From contig CM036162.1 of assembly GCA_020631735.1 (NCBI GenBank), positions 95,893,666 to 95,957,665 on the forward strand: a stretch of 64,000 nt of DNA, read 5' to 3'. Below, piece by piece: positions 34,567 through 47,400 of this stretch (the stretch's first letter is position 1; each line of letters begins with the position of its first letter). The notes below the pieces were generated by a model. That model did no database searches, was not told the DNA's origin, and saw nothing but the letters and a program-made list of their open reading frames with translations. Made by a program: the position numbers and the translations under genes. The DNA is from Saccharum officinarum (taxonomy: Eukaryota; Streptophyta; Magnoliopsida; Poales; Poaceae).

Positions 34567-35202
34567 ATCTCCCTCCTTTTGGTGATTGATGACAACCCAA
34601 TTAGAGCTTAGAAAAGATATGAAATAAAGAACTGAGCTTTTCAAGTCATGGATGTGGAGCCTTCCCCTAAATATGTGAATGGAGAATTGAATTCTCAAAT
34701 TGGCATAAGATACCAAGATTCATATTTTAGTGAAGTGAAATGGAGCTCCCCCTACATCCATGCTTCTTGTGGGGTGCTGCACACAGTGTCAAGAATATAT
34801 AAACATGATGCATTATGACATATTATGCACACAAGTGCTTGCTGCTGCAACTAAGTGCGGCACTGTCACACCTGCTATACCAGCAAGACATAGAATAGCC
34901 ACCACACAGAAAAACACATGTAAAAAGATATGCAACCTAGCACAATAAGATGACATCTAATTCACACAACTAATACATGTCCATATCCGATACAAATAGA
35001 GTGACATAGTAGCATTATTACACAAATTAGAGTTTTGAGCGACTCTCAAACTCTCCACCTAGCAAAGACTAGCTCTCAACGGATAAGACATGTAACTCTT
35101 GCAGCAACACAAAGCGTCGAAAAGTTGTTGACCCCTCTAATTTTCCCCCCCTTTGGCAACAAGCACCAAAAAAGCGAGAAAAGAAGACAGAAGTCAATGA
35201 AC
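34567..35202 (-). other. Copia-3 PPT and 3' UTR
   Basis: PPT (reverse complement AAAAGGAGGGAGAT) at 34567-34580, followed upstream by GGTTGTCATCAATCACC as in Copia-1 and Copia-2 (GTCATCAATTACCAAAA). A TGCGGCACTG motif lies near 34856. No ORF. Confidence 0.65.
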
Positions 35203-36852
35203 TCACTCCTCCTGGATATCATCCCGGTCAATGTCATCACCTCCAATAGCTCTACTAATACCAGCAGCCGTGCTAGTACCCACAACAGTCCCTGCATCAC
35301 CGTCATCGTCGTCGTCGGAGTCGATGTGAGCACGTCCCTGATGGTGAGTAGTGGCGGTGAAGCGAGTAGAACAGGTAGAATGCCTCGGCTTGGTCCTCCG
35401 CTGGTACCCACTAAAAGTCTCCTACCAGTCAGCTACAGGTGCACGGGGTCGCTCCTTAGACTCGCAATCATCATCAACATCGCCATCAGACTCGGTGTCT
35501 GAGAAGCTCGGAAGGTCAAACTGTGGAGATGGAGGAAGAGGTGGAAGGTGCTCTCCACGCTGCTATCTCTGCTCAAGGTGAGTCTCATATGCACACTCTG
35601 CAGCATAGGAGCACTTCCCAAAAATTGCTTTCATCCATGATTCAATCTTCTTCTTCCACTTGCTGCTCCTCTGAGACCTAGAGTGGGAGGACTCGGGAAT
35701 GTCCTCATGAGCATAGGGGCTCCCCGTCCCCTAAGTAGCTGCAGCTGGATGGGTCTTCTCTATCTTGTAGATGGTGTGCATCCCATCCTTTGGAAATCAA
35801 AGTCCTGTGACCCTCTCAATCATAAACATGAGGTAAGGGGCATAGGGCAGCCTACTCCTATCCTCCATTGCAAGCCTCAGCTCATGCCAAATAAATCGAG
35901 GGACATTAAACTTGTCCCCACCTGGAGCAAAGCGAGCTAGCACGTTCCTCACATATCCATTAATATCTAAGACTGCTCCATCCTTGGGATTGATGGTGTT
36001 CCTAATGAGGTTGTTGAGGATGTAATAATAGCTGTGCAAACCACTCCTCTTGCCATCTGCAGCCCTACTATCTCTCCACATGTATCTGATATCTCTGATC
36101 TTAGCTTTGGGCTCATCATGGATATGAGAATAGGTCCGATGCTCCTCTCCAAAGCCAAGGATCTGACTAAAGATAGTGTAGTCAACACGGTAGTGTCGAC
36201 CCTCTGTCATCCAGTGGATATCATATGTGGACTGATTATAAAAGTATGTAGCATGAAACTGAGCAAGCACCTCCTCATTCTAGTGATACTAGAATTCCAT
36301 GATGTCTGACAACTGAAAACTATCACATATCTTGATGACTTTATCAAATTCTACCTCTTCCTTATCTTGTAGCTCATCCTAGTCAACATACTGCATCTTG
36401 ATAATTTTGCTCTTTCTAGCACCAAGAATAGCAGTGGCATAGAAATTGGAATGAAACTCATTCCAAAACCTATAGTCAATGCCTAAATCCTTGCGCTCTG
36501 CATAGGGATTGATCCCTCTTGCCTCTTCTACCAACTTCCAACTCTTGGAATAATTAGTAACTGTATGCTGGCGGGTATCAACTGGAGATCTCATTAACAT
36601 TTCACCATCAAAGTCTCTGATGTAGCTGTCGTCAAACTCAGTCAGGTGAAGAGGGGTGTCATGAATGGCATCAGGGGTGTGTCCAAGCATCTCTAGCCTT
36701 TCCTCATCCTCGATGTACTGATCACGCCTTTCCCTATCTCCTCGGCCACGAGGTGTAACACCACTGCTGCCAGCTGTGGTTGACCTACCACGACCACGGC
36801 GAGGCATGTCCTTCTCCGCCATCTTCCTCTTCCCACGGTCTCCAGAGTCCAT
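35203..36852 (-). pseudogene. Copia-3 additional ORF after pol (549 codons, seven stops, no frameshift)
   Basis: From ATG at 36852 to TGA at 35203-35205 the frame is continuous over 550 codons with no indel, interrupted by six TAG and one TGA (first at 36379-36381, two close together near 36285, TGA at 35797-35799, three more further on). The N-terminus is basic (GKRKMAEKDMPRRGRGRS). The middle resembles uncharacterised plant retroelement proteins (WNEFHSNFYATAILG; AQFHATYFYNQSTYDIHWM; ILGFGEEHR; YYILNNLIRNTINPKDG). Then come a Lys-rich KWKKKIESWMK segment and an acidic Asp-rich tail. It is on the same strand as pol, between RNase H and the 3' LTR, where SIRE-like copia elements sometimes carry extra ORFs. 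No signal peptide or transmembrane segment is apparent, so an Env role is not supported. Confidence 0.72.
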
Positions 36853-37931
36853 CGATGTATGAAATAGTGAACCATGTAAGAAACTCTACAAAAGTGACAT
36901 AGAAGAACATCTGAGAAATGGTCTTGATAAGAAAAAGGATCTAAATCATGAACTTGGGAGTCAAGGTGGCCAGTGCTGCATAGGCAGTGCGACACTGCCG
37001 CACTTAGTGTCTCCATAGGTTCATGATCTCTTTCCTCTTTCTTAGCAAGTCCATCACTCAACCATTCTTCCTCATCACGATGTAGTCTCAGAGCATATAG
37101 TTCATAAGAAAAATGCATTGGGCCTTGAAATGGATGGAATAACAGTGGTATTTAGACTAAAGAGAAGTATGTGAAGGTTGTATCCAATCAGGAGACCAAT
37201 CCATAGGCAGGGAATCCTAGCTATCAGCAATCTGCTGCTATAGGGTGCAGCACTGCTGCACGAGCTGGGCGCCTCTGCCCTAGAATCGATCTTCTGACTA
37301 GATTCAATCATCACATCTCTCCCTAAATCCATCATACAACTGCTAGGAACACAAATCCACTACAAAGACACCTACATTGCATAGATTGGGATAGGTTATG
37401 GCTTCACCATGATTCCTCGTGGATTGGAGAGGGAAGAAGTGAAACTGCTCGGCCATGAGCAGTGGTAGCCGCTGGCGACATTGAGAGGGAGACCGACAGC
37501 AGCTGCAGCACTTCTAGGATGTGGCAGTGCATGGCACAGACAACAGCGGCGGCGCTCACACGAGAGGAAGGGGGTCGCGAGCATCGTGCGGCATTGGGGA
37601 AAAGAGAGGGGAGATAGAGTTACCGTGGGCCAGTAAAGAGATAGGGTAGAAGGTTAAATAGGCCTTGCAGTAACTTCTGTTTGGGCTGAATCTCGCAGAG
37701 ATCCAAAGTGCGGCACTACCGTACCCCAGGTGCGGCACTGCCGCACCCCCAAGCAGCAAGGATTTAGCTACAACTTATACAACTCTCTATATTAGATATG
37801 GACACATATCACTTATAAATCATGATCAGAAACAATCAATCAATACAAACCATGATCATGACTCATAAGTCGCTTTTATGAAATCATTTTGAAGCACAAT
37901 ATAAAGTTTTCAAATTCTTTTGCCTAGATAC
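36853..37931 (-). other. Copia-3 spacer between pol and extra ORF, with palindromic motifs
   Basis: No gene. Contains GTGCGGCACTGCCGCAC-like palindromes at about 36985-37005, 37235-37260, 37505-37530 and 37705-37750. Confidence 0.6.
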
Positions 37932-38291
37932 TATGGCAGAACCTCCTAATTACTATGGCCCACATGTACTTGTTATTGTCTTAAAGACTTCTAACCACTG
38001 TACATGTGTACCACAGAACTTAAGAAGTCTGTCGGGTGTCCTCGGGAAACCCGAATCATCCACGATCTTCCGAGCAGGATCATATTACAGAGGTATCACA
38101 GTATTACAACAGTTTATATAATAAATTACATCAGAGTGCAAAAGTGGAAGTCTTACATAACATAAGTTTACAAACTTGATGTTCCAAACTTACAAAACTT
38201 AAGTTTAGTGTTACAACCATAGTAGAGGAGTAGCATTATTAACATTATTACAGCACCAAAACGCGATGCTCTGCCCAAGAGCCAAACATCT

Positions 38292-38362
38292 CTACTCGTC
38301 GTCGCTCGCCGCAAAGACGGTCATGCAACAGGGTCCAAAACACACCTGCTCATGAGACGCAC
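38292..38362 (-). other. LTR-borne exon Y in solo LTR C
   Basis: After CCTGTTGCAG the frame reads ASHEQVCFGPCCMTVFA..SDDE then TAG (38292-38294). Compared with E over 22 codons, five differences are synonymous and one non-synonymous. The intron from the exon X donor would be 38363-39327 (965 nt). Confidence 0.5.
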
Positions 38363-39327
38363 CTGCAACAGGGGTTTAACAAACCCTGAGTATGAAAGTA
38401 CTCAACAAGACTTAACCGACAAAACCAGTGGAACGACTCAGGAATGCAGGCTCAGGGGAATCAAGGTGAGGTTCCAGCAGGAAGTCAAGTTCTTTTGCAT
38501 AAAAGCTACTAATGGTGAATCCTTAAGATCACGATTTTATTTCAGTATTATTTATTGACAGAATGTAAATGATCCTAATCTAGATCATATAACTCATTCA
38601 ATATCTTTCTGATTCTCCGACCAAAGTTCCATTTCTTAACTACGATGTTGAACAGAGAATCGGTCTCCTTAACCGAGGAGCAGCGACGATTCGAATCGAT
38701 TAAACCCAGCTGGGGATTCCTAACCACACGAGATATGTAGGACTCTAACCTACATAAATCAACCTTCACTCGGATCCTCCAAAACGTGACTGGGTCCAGC
38801 GCCACCCGAGAGTACAGTACACCTCCAATCCAGCCATAGGCTACGAGGGTACACACTACTCTCGCCATCTTTCCACTCCCAGTGCGCGGTTGGCCGTTCA
38901 CATGTTGGCATTACCGAGGTCTTAGGCTTACCGGAGCATGTGGTCAGTTACAAAGTCTCGACGCACACAATTCAAACAACGGTACGGTCCTTAACTGACT
39001 CAGTCAGAGACACTACATGGGGACTCCTTTCCCGATGCAAGTCCACCGACCGGTCCCAGATTATCATCATCAATATTCATCAAGTGGTTGTCCAACAACC
39101 CTTCAAACTTTGCTCAAAAGTTTTAAAGTTTTCTCATTAAGCATGGCTAAGCATACTAAGCATTTTTAAATAAAAACAGTAACAAGGATGGTATTGGAAT
39201 ATCAAGGATGATAATGCAGTAATTAGATTATCACTCAACTCCTAGCACTTAATGCAATAGAGCAGTAATATAAGTGAAGTAAAACTTTTCAAATCACAAG
39301 GAAAGGTTAGATGTAACCGGGGCTTGC

Positions 39328-39447
39328 CTTGGTCGGCGGGAAACTCAGGCTCGGGATCAGTACCGCAGATATCAAACCCTACTTCCACAGACGTCGGCTC
39401 TTCTTCGGGAACGGGTTCGGCTTCGGTACCTTCCTCTTTTACGGGAA
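39328..39447 (-). other. LTR-borne exon X in solo LTR C
   Basis: A 120-nt open frame following CGTCACGTATAG (acceptor) and ending CCAAG|GCAAGCCCC (GC donor). It encodes an acidic peptide with VPVKEE, EPVPEEE and SVEVGFDICGTDPEPE. E has exactly the same length, no indel, and mostly synonymous changes in the second half. Splice phase 1 matches exon Y. Confidence 0.52.
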
Positions 39448-42111
39448 CTATACGTGACGATAATGCATGCTTTAGGATGATGAGATAATAAACATGATGC
39501 TCGATTGATGCTTAACAGAGTTAACAACTTGAGTATAGCTTTCCTTCACGGTATAGTTGAACGACAAAAGCTTCTAGCCTAACCCTAATCTAGGGTCCGA
39601 TTACGCTAATCAATTTATTAAAGGATTTCGTTAAACACATGAAATAACACTAATTAAGTATTAACAACATGATTAAGAAAGCTTAAGCGACCAATTAGGA
39701 ATGCTAAAGGTCATTAAGGGTTAATGACCTAAAGTCAACACTCAATCATAAAGTCAAGCAACCCTAATCATTAGGCCCTAATTAATTAATTAACTAATTA
39801 ATTAACAAAGCATAATTTAAGAATAAAATCAACTTTGTCTAATTAAGCTAAAATTTTTAATTTAGGAAGCTTATAACCTAATTAGGTGATAAAACAATTT
39901 TCATGATTTTTGGATAAATAAATAAACCTAGAAAAATTATGTAAGGGCCACTTAAGAATTAAATTGACTAATTAATTAACCTACAAAAGTAATTAAAATT
40001 GATATTTATTATTTTTCTTAAATAGTACACAGTATATAAAGGTTACTCAAAATTTTTCACAAATTTTGGAATTATAAATAATCTATAACAAAATAAACAA
40101 AACTGAAAATCATTTTACATTTCTGAAAAAGGAAAAACAAAATTTTATGGTGGGCTGCTTCCCTTCTCCTCCCTCGGCTCGGCCCAGCAATCCGACCCGG
40201 CAGCGTGCCCGCGCTTCCCCGTCGCGCGCCCGCACGTGGCCCGCTCTTCCCTGGCTCGACCCAGCAACGCGGCCGGCCTGCTCACGCTCGCTCAGTCGCT
40301 GACGCGTCGGCCCCGCATGTCATCCCCCACCTCCTGCGCTCCTTGCCCGTCGCTGTGGCACGGTGGCCGGCCGGCGACCGTGACCTCGGAGCCCTACTCC
40401 TTCTCCACTAACACGACCTACACCATCCTACGGACCCCCTCCACCACTCAACTGCTAAGCTCACGCACCGACGACCCCTTACCGACGGTTATGGCGGATC
40501 ACCGCCGACGGTGAGCCGCGAAAACACGCCCCCGGTGAACTAGCGACCAAAAAGAAGCGGGAAAAACGTCGAGTGGCTCACAGTGATCACGTAGACACTT
40601 TTGGTGAAGACGTAGGTGCTCGGGAGCGACTGGTCCACGGCGAGGTGACCACGGCGGCCTTCTGCTCGGCAGCGAAGAAGACAGCGGCGGTGCGGGCACT
40701 CCGGGCGGTAGCAGTGGACGCAAGCGAGCGGGGAGGTGCGCTAGAGTAAGGCGGTTGCAGTGGAGCAGTTGGCGTGACCAGAGGGGACTCGTCGGAGGCT
40801 ACGGCGAGCGGCGGAGCTACGGTGGCGGTGGAAACCGAGGAAAAGAAAATCAAGCCGCCGACGGTGTCTGGTATTTATAAGGCGAGGAAGATGGGCTCCA
40901 GGCGACGTGTGGCCAGTCAAGAAGGTGCTGAAGCAAGAGCTGGCAGTCGAAAACACGCCTGGAAGGTGTTCGAAGCTCGCCGGCGTCGGCGGGAGGTGGC
41001 GTGCGGTGGTTGGCGGCGATTTCAAATAAATTACAGAATTGCCACTAGAGGAAAATTTCAAATTACGTTCAAATCTTCAATAGAAGTTGAAAATCTGTAA
41101 ATACAAAAGTTGTTCCATTTTTAAAGATCTACAACTTTCTCAATATGAACATTTTCCAATTCGGCTTAGTTTTTGAAATTTGAATTTGAATTCAAAAGGG
41201 AACATTTTTTGGAATTCTAAAAAATCAAAATTACTTTGAATTTTGTATTGAAACTTCAAAAACTTAAAATACCAAAGTTGTACATCTAGGACAGACCTAC
41301 AACTTTGCTATTCAAAATATTTTCAAATTCTGCCTCCATTTTGAAATTGGATAGGGGAAATGAAAAGGGGACAATTTTGAGATTTGAATCTTTTCAAAAT
41401 TACTTCAAATTTTACACTGAAACTTTGAAAACTCAAAACATCAAACTTGTAGCCCTAGAAAAGATCTAAAAACTTGGTTTTACACTTTTTCCCAAATTTT
41501 TCTTAGATTTTGATCTATTCCAAAAGGGGTAAAACTAGGGTTTTGTTTTTTTTCAGGGTTTTCGGAAAGATTTTGAATTGAAACTTGATACTCTATTAAC
41601 TTGTGGTTGCTTAGGGATCACACCCTCACCCTAGGGCATCATTGAGTCAAGCCTCACATGGTTGACCAAATGGCTCCCTAGGTTGACCAGTTTGACTTAA
41701 GAAATTCTTTTAACAATACCTCAAATTTGAATTCGAATTCGAATCGGAAAACTCGTAACAAGTTTTGGATTCCAAACCCTAACTCAAACTTGAAGCTTTA
41801 TTTTTATAAGTTGGACTTGAGCTTATACCCTACACTTGGCACTAGTGTATAACACCATCATACACCTCAAATTACGCAGGGCATAAACTAAGTATTTGCG
41901 GTGACAGTCGAATTTAGAGTTTTCGGATTTCGAGCCACACAACGAGAAACACATCCAACCTAAGAATTTAAACTCATTTTAGTTGATGCACAATATTGTT
42001 AACCTAATCATGGATGATTTGCAGTGCAAATGATGACATGGCAGGTTTTTAGTTACTATAACACCAGGGGTGTTACAGATACTAGTTGATCAAATAAAGG
42101 CATGCTAAAAT

Positions 42112-44435
42112 TCAAACCATGTTATGAGAATCAAGTATATTTATCTCACTACACAAAGCACAAAACCTTGACTCGTCGAGCAGCTTTGTGAAGATATTGG
42201 TAGTTGTTTTTTAGTGCTCACATGGTGAATCTCGATATCTCCTTTGGCTTTATGGTCTCTCAAGAAGTGATGTCAGACGTCTATGTGCTTAGTTCTTGAG
42301 CGATTTATGAAATTGTTTGCAAGCTTTATGTCACTTTCATTGTAACACAATAATAGGATTTTGGTGAAGCAACATCCAAAATCATGAAGGGTTTGCCTCA
42401 TTCAAAGTAATTAAGCACAACATGCATCAGCTGCAACATCCTCAGCCTCGGTGGTGGAAAGGGCCACATAATTTTGCTTTTTATAACTCCAAGACACTAA
42501 GGACCGTCTAAGGAATTGACACATCCCCAAAGTGCTTTTTTGATCTACTTTGCAACCGGCGTAATTGGAATCCGAATACCCAAGTAGATCAAACTAAAAG
42601 CCCTTAGGATACCGCAAGCCAATGTTAGGAGTGTGTCCTAAATATCTTAAGATTCTCTTAATGGCCACCAAGTGATACTCTTTCAGGTTAGCTTGAAATC
42701 TAGCACATATGCACACACTAAGCATAATATTGTGCCTAGATGCGCACAAATAAAGTAGAGAGCCGATCATGGAATGATACACCTTGGTATCGACGACTTT
42801 CCCTTTCTCATTGAGATCAAGATGTCCATTGGTTGGCATGGGAGTGTTGATAGGCTTTGCATTCGCCATGTCAAACTTCTTTAGCATATCATGGGTGTAC
42901 TTTGTTTGGCTAATAAAAGTCCCTTCAGTTGCTTGATTTGAAAACCGAGGAAGAACTTTAATTCACCCATCATGGACATCTCAAATCTCTTGGTCATGAT
43001 CCTACTAAAATCCTCATAAAAATCATGGTTAATACTACCAAATATTATGTCATCAACATATATTTGCCTATTTCAAAGTCATGCTTGAGCAAGAATTCCA
43101 TAAGGCATTCATACCATACTCTTGGTGCTTGCTTAAGCCCATAGAGCGCCTTTTGGGGTTTGTATACGTGGTTGGGGAACTTGGAATCTTTAAAACCCGG
43201 TGGTTGCTCAACATAGACAAGCTCTTGAATGGGGCCATTGAGGAATGCACCATTGACATCCATTTGGTATAGCTTGAAGTCATGATGGGCAACATAGGCT
43301 AGAAGCATTCGGATTGCTTCAAGTCTTGCCACCGGTGCATATGTTTCTTCAAAGTCCAAGCTCTCTACTTGAGTGAAACCTTGAGCAACCAATCTTGCTT
43401 TGTTCCTTGTCACCACGCCATTCTCATCTTGCTTGTTGCAGAAGACCCACTTGGTGCCAATCACGTTTGTCTCGGGTCTTTCCACCAATGTCCACACTTG
43501 GTTTCTCTCAAAGTTGTTCAACTCTTCTTGCATAGCCATCACCCAATCTTCATCCTCAAGTGCCTTCTCCACCTTGACTGGTTCCACAGGAGAGACAAAA
43601 GATTAATATTGATAAAAATTTGTTATATGTGAACATGTCAATACTCCCTTTCGAAGACTCTCTAGAATGTTGTCGGTTGGATGATCTCTTTGAATATTTT
43701 GCTCGAGTCTTGTGTGCTCGATGGTTTCTTGATCATCTACTGGATCTTCAACTTCTTCTTCTTCAAATATTGGTTGCAGGTTCTATCCTCGAATCAGAGT
43801 CGAACTTGCTACTGCTTCTAGAGGGGGTGCAGCACTGCCACTCCTAGGTGTAGCACTACCACCCTGCTAGACTGCAGCAGGGGTCTGCTCCCCCTCAGCA
43901 TCAGTTACGTCAACGGAAACTTCATCATCAGCAACTAGGGGACCCACTAGATTAGTGGCTTCATCTTCTTGTGGCCTTATATCATCGATAGCAAATTGCT
44001 TGATTGTCTCACATGGTGGATCCTCCTTTCCTACAACACTCAAATCAACTTGCTCTACTTAAGAGCCATTAGATTCATCAAATGTCATGTCTACCGCTAT
44101 TTCAACTCTACCGGAAGTTTTGTTGAAAACACGATAGGCATGCTCATTTGATCCATAACCAAGAAGAAAACCTTTATCAACTTTAGGTGCAAACTTAGAG
44201 GTTTTGGGTCTCTTGTTAAGTATGAAACACTTGCACCCAAACACTCTAAAGTAAGACACCTTTGGTTTGTTACCGATTAGAAGCTCGTATGAAGTTTCCT
44301 TCAACTTCTTGTGTGAGTAGAGGCGGTTGATGGCATGACAAGCGGTGTTGACGGCTTCACACCAAAACAAATCCAAAGTCTTGTACTCGATCATCTAGCA
44401 TTGTCCTTAATGAGTGTCCGGTTCTTTCTCTCTAC
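42112..44435 (-). pseudogene. Copia-3 pol: integrase C-terminus, RT and RNase H
   Basis: On the minus strand: VERKNRTL and the integrase C-terminal region (SYFRVFGCKCFILN, DKGFLLGYGS at 44059-44394), a linker, then RT from 43587 ([26 protein letters not shown]). YVDD is at 43049-43060, but the ~20 residues normally between the F-E-I-G-K segment and YVDD are deleted. RNase H follows (LSTTEAE near 42450; TNIFTKLLDE near 42170). It ends at TGA 42112-42114. The frame is broken and the copy non-functional. Confidence 0.85.
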
Positions 44436-44440
44436 TACAC

Positions 44441-47400
44441 TGTTGGCATTTCTTAGCACCACTACTAAAAATAGAATTAATCCTACTCTTAGCAATGACA
44501 CTAGAAATGGTATGGTAATTATTAACTTTTATAGTAGCCACCTATGATTACCTACATCTCTAATATTAAACTAGGTTGTCATCCCTAGTAATGAAATTAG
44601 AAATGTTTGTTGGTACTATCTAGCATTACTACAAGAATAACACTAAACAGAAATCTATTATTTCATGTGACTATAAAGAATATAAAGATATGAATGAAAA
44701 GAATTCTGCAAGCGGACAGATAATTATACCATTGTAGCATTTTACCTAGAGTATTACCAGGTTGTCGATTTATAATTTTACCACTGGGAAAGTATGACTA
44801 TGCATGTAGTATTGATAATTTTTTATTATGCATGAGAGAATAAACCAATATAATATGCTCTACTAAAAAAGGGGTAACTCACAAGATAAATATAGATATG
44901 TATGATAAGTACTGATCAAGCATCATGATAAATAAATAAATTACTCAGAGCACTCTAACTATGGCAATAGCATTAGTCTAATCAGAATATTAGAGGAATA
45001 ATTTCTAAGTTGTTCTATAACTACAAGTCGATGAATGCTTCAATTAGTGTAATTACATCTAGTAGTCATCGTTAATGTTACTATCGCATCCACACATAAG
45101 GAACATCAACTAGGGGGATCAGAAACATAGTCCTCTCCTCCTTCGAGATCGGGTTCTGCAAGTCCTACACACGGGGGATGGACTACATAGGACTCAACAG
45201 ACCTGTCACACCCGAGATCTACCACACGTCCCGATGTGTAGGGGGCATTCACAGATAAAAAATATCTAAGCATCATACTTACACAATGCCTACCATCCAC
45301 CCATGGATCCTGCATATTAGGATGGGCACTATACGAACATATGCATGAACTTAATAATAAACAAACTATACTAGACATATAACCAAAGTAAACAGTGAAC
45401 ATTGCAATCAAGAACATATAAAAGATGAAGATTAATGTTGACATAAACATTGTAGCAAGCACACAAAAATGGTGGAGAATACAATGAGAGAGGGGTACAA
45501 AGAATTATACCGAATCACGCTCTTGCCAACGTCGGGAATCCAAGCTTGTAATATGCTTGTCTCCCTCTAGACCTAATCTAACTAGCTAAAGCTCTAGAAC
45601 TAGCCGAACTGTGAGGAATTAGGGTTTTTGGCTCTAGATGGCTTGATCTCCAAATGACTTGATGACTTGATGCCTTCAGGAGGTTAGGGTCTCCTTATAT
45701 AGCCTAGGGGGTCCAATGTGAGTCCTTGGATCAAACCGACTTGAGGTACAACTAAGATGCATCCTAGGAAGCGGTGAAAGAATACTCTAGAAGCTCGTGG
45801 AGGAATCCCCCATGGGGGCCGGGCGGCCTGCAGGTTATCACGGAACCGTCCAAATTATAAGAGCACAAGTACAAAAACAATCACCGAAGTGATCAAATTC
45901 TCGCACTTGAGCCCATATAACTCCGGTAGTCCAATGAAATCATGAGAGATTTCAAACCAACCAACATACCAGCCAAGATCGTAGTGATTCAACATAATAA
46001 GTCACATGTTACAACCATTTCACAAGTAATTCAATATACATCGGAGTTCAACATAGTATTACAACTTAAGTTCAAAAGTAGCGGAAGCAAAGTAATTTGA
46101 AACTAACAACACCCTTATTTCAAATACATACCAGTACCAAGGTCGACTTCCAACAAAAGCATTAGAGACAAGATAAATAAGAAGGATCACGCCCGTGATC
46201 ACACTCCGCCTCTAAGGCAGGAGCCAACCAACTCTTGCAGTCGCCATGATACATCACAACCTGCAACAAGTGGGGATAAAACCCTGAGTACGACAATATA
46301 CTCAGCTAGACTTACCCATCAAAAACCAGAAATAAAGTGACACCAAGGATTATGCAAGGCTGATATAAAGTGGGCTAGCTTGACAACATTTTGCATAAAA
46401 GCTTAATACAGATAAGTAATCATTAATGCTTAAGCATCAAGTTAATCATCATTAACCTGACAACTATATTAGCACCTGTACTAGAGCACTCACTTATTAG
46501 GAGCAAACAATATTAACTATAGCAGGTATAATAAGGCCATCATTATATCATCAATTCTGAACCATCATTATAATTAGTGTATCTACGCTGGAGATAACCA
46601 GTCAAGTTTCTCACTATCCGAGAGAGACGGCGACTCGAATCGATTCCAACTCAGCTGAGGGGGGTATTCCTGACACTCACCCGGCAAACCCCGCTAAAGG
46701 CAGCCGTAGATAACCTTTGGTACAACTCAGGGTGGGCCCGAACAGCGCCGCGTTCTCGGGGATACCAGTGGCCAGGATGCTCAAGACTTTTAACTCACCT
46801 GCCCTTGGACCCTCTGGCTCCCTTCCGAGGCGACTTTCACTTTTCGACTTCGCAGCCTGAGTTGAGCTACTAGGCTTCGCGGTCGGCAACCTCAGGCCGG
46901 CCAGCTAAATGTCAGGCATGCGTTCAAAATGACATAGAAGGCTCTAGGTATCGGTCCTTAATCGACACAGACGGGGATAGTTCCACACCCAAGACCTCCA
47001 TGCCTTGTTGCTTCACTATCGACATCCCGCCCGGTCTAAGTTCATTATTAACACTTGGTTCTTTTCCACGATAGCAAATATAGCCAACCGTGCCATATAT
47101 GAATATCCCTACATCTCGCAGGTGACAGGAAATCACCTGACTTCTACCGCTTAAAGCAGGGCTAAGCATCTACTCGATCCTAGTCTAGGTAGGATTCAAG
47201 GATTCATATATCTGGACAAGCAATGATATAATGCAGCAAGGTTTTCAACCAACTCCTACCACTTAATGCAACAATACTTATAACATATATAGAATTAATT
47301 GCTTTGAAGGTAGGAGGCTTATAATGCTCCGGGGCTTGCCTGGGGTCCGACTCAAGTTAGAGTATGTCAGATGAAACCCGCTTGGCGAGCATCTCCCAAT

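Larger units (their letters stand above)
37932..42077 (-). mobile_element. Solo LTR C (giant-LTR family)
   Basis: 4146 bp. On the minus strand it runs TGTAACACCCC to GGTTCTGCCATA. TSD GATAC lies at 37927-37931 and 42078-42082. It is collinear with E (56943-61007) and more distantly with A, B and D. TATAAATA (minus strand) lies at 40872-40879, ahead of a GC-rich block (40150-40870). It contains the exon pair described separately. Confidence 0.85.

Noticed and set aside
35203..36852. Extra ORF of Copia-3 as an envelope gene
   Set aside because: No signal peptide, no convincing transmembrane helix, no fusion-like segment; basic and acidic tails suggest a soluble or nuclear protein.
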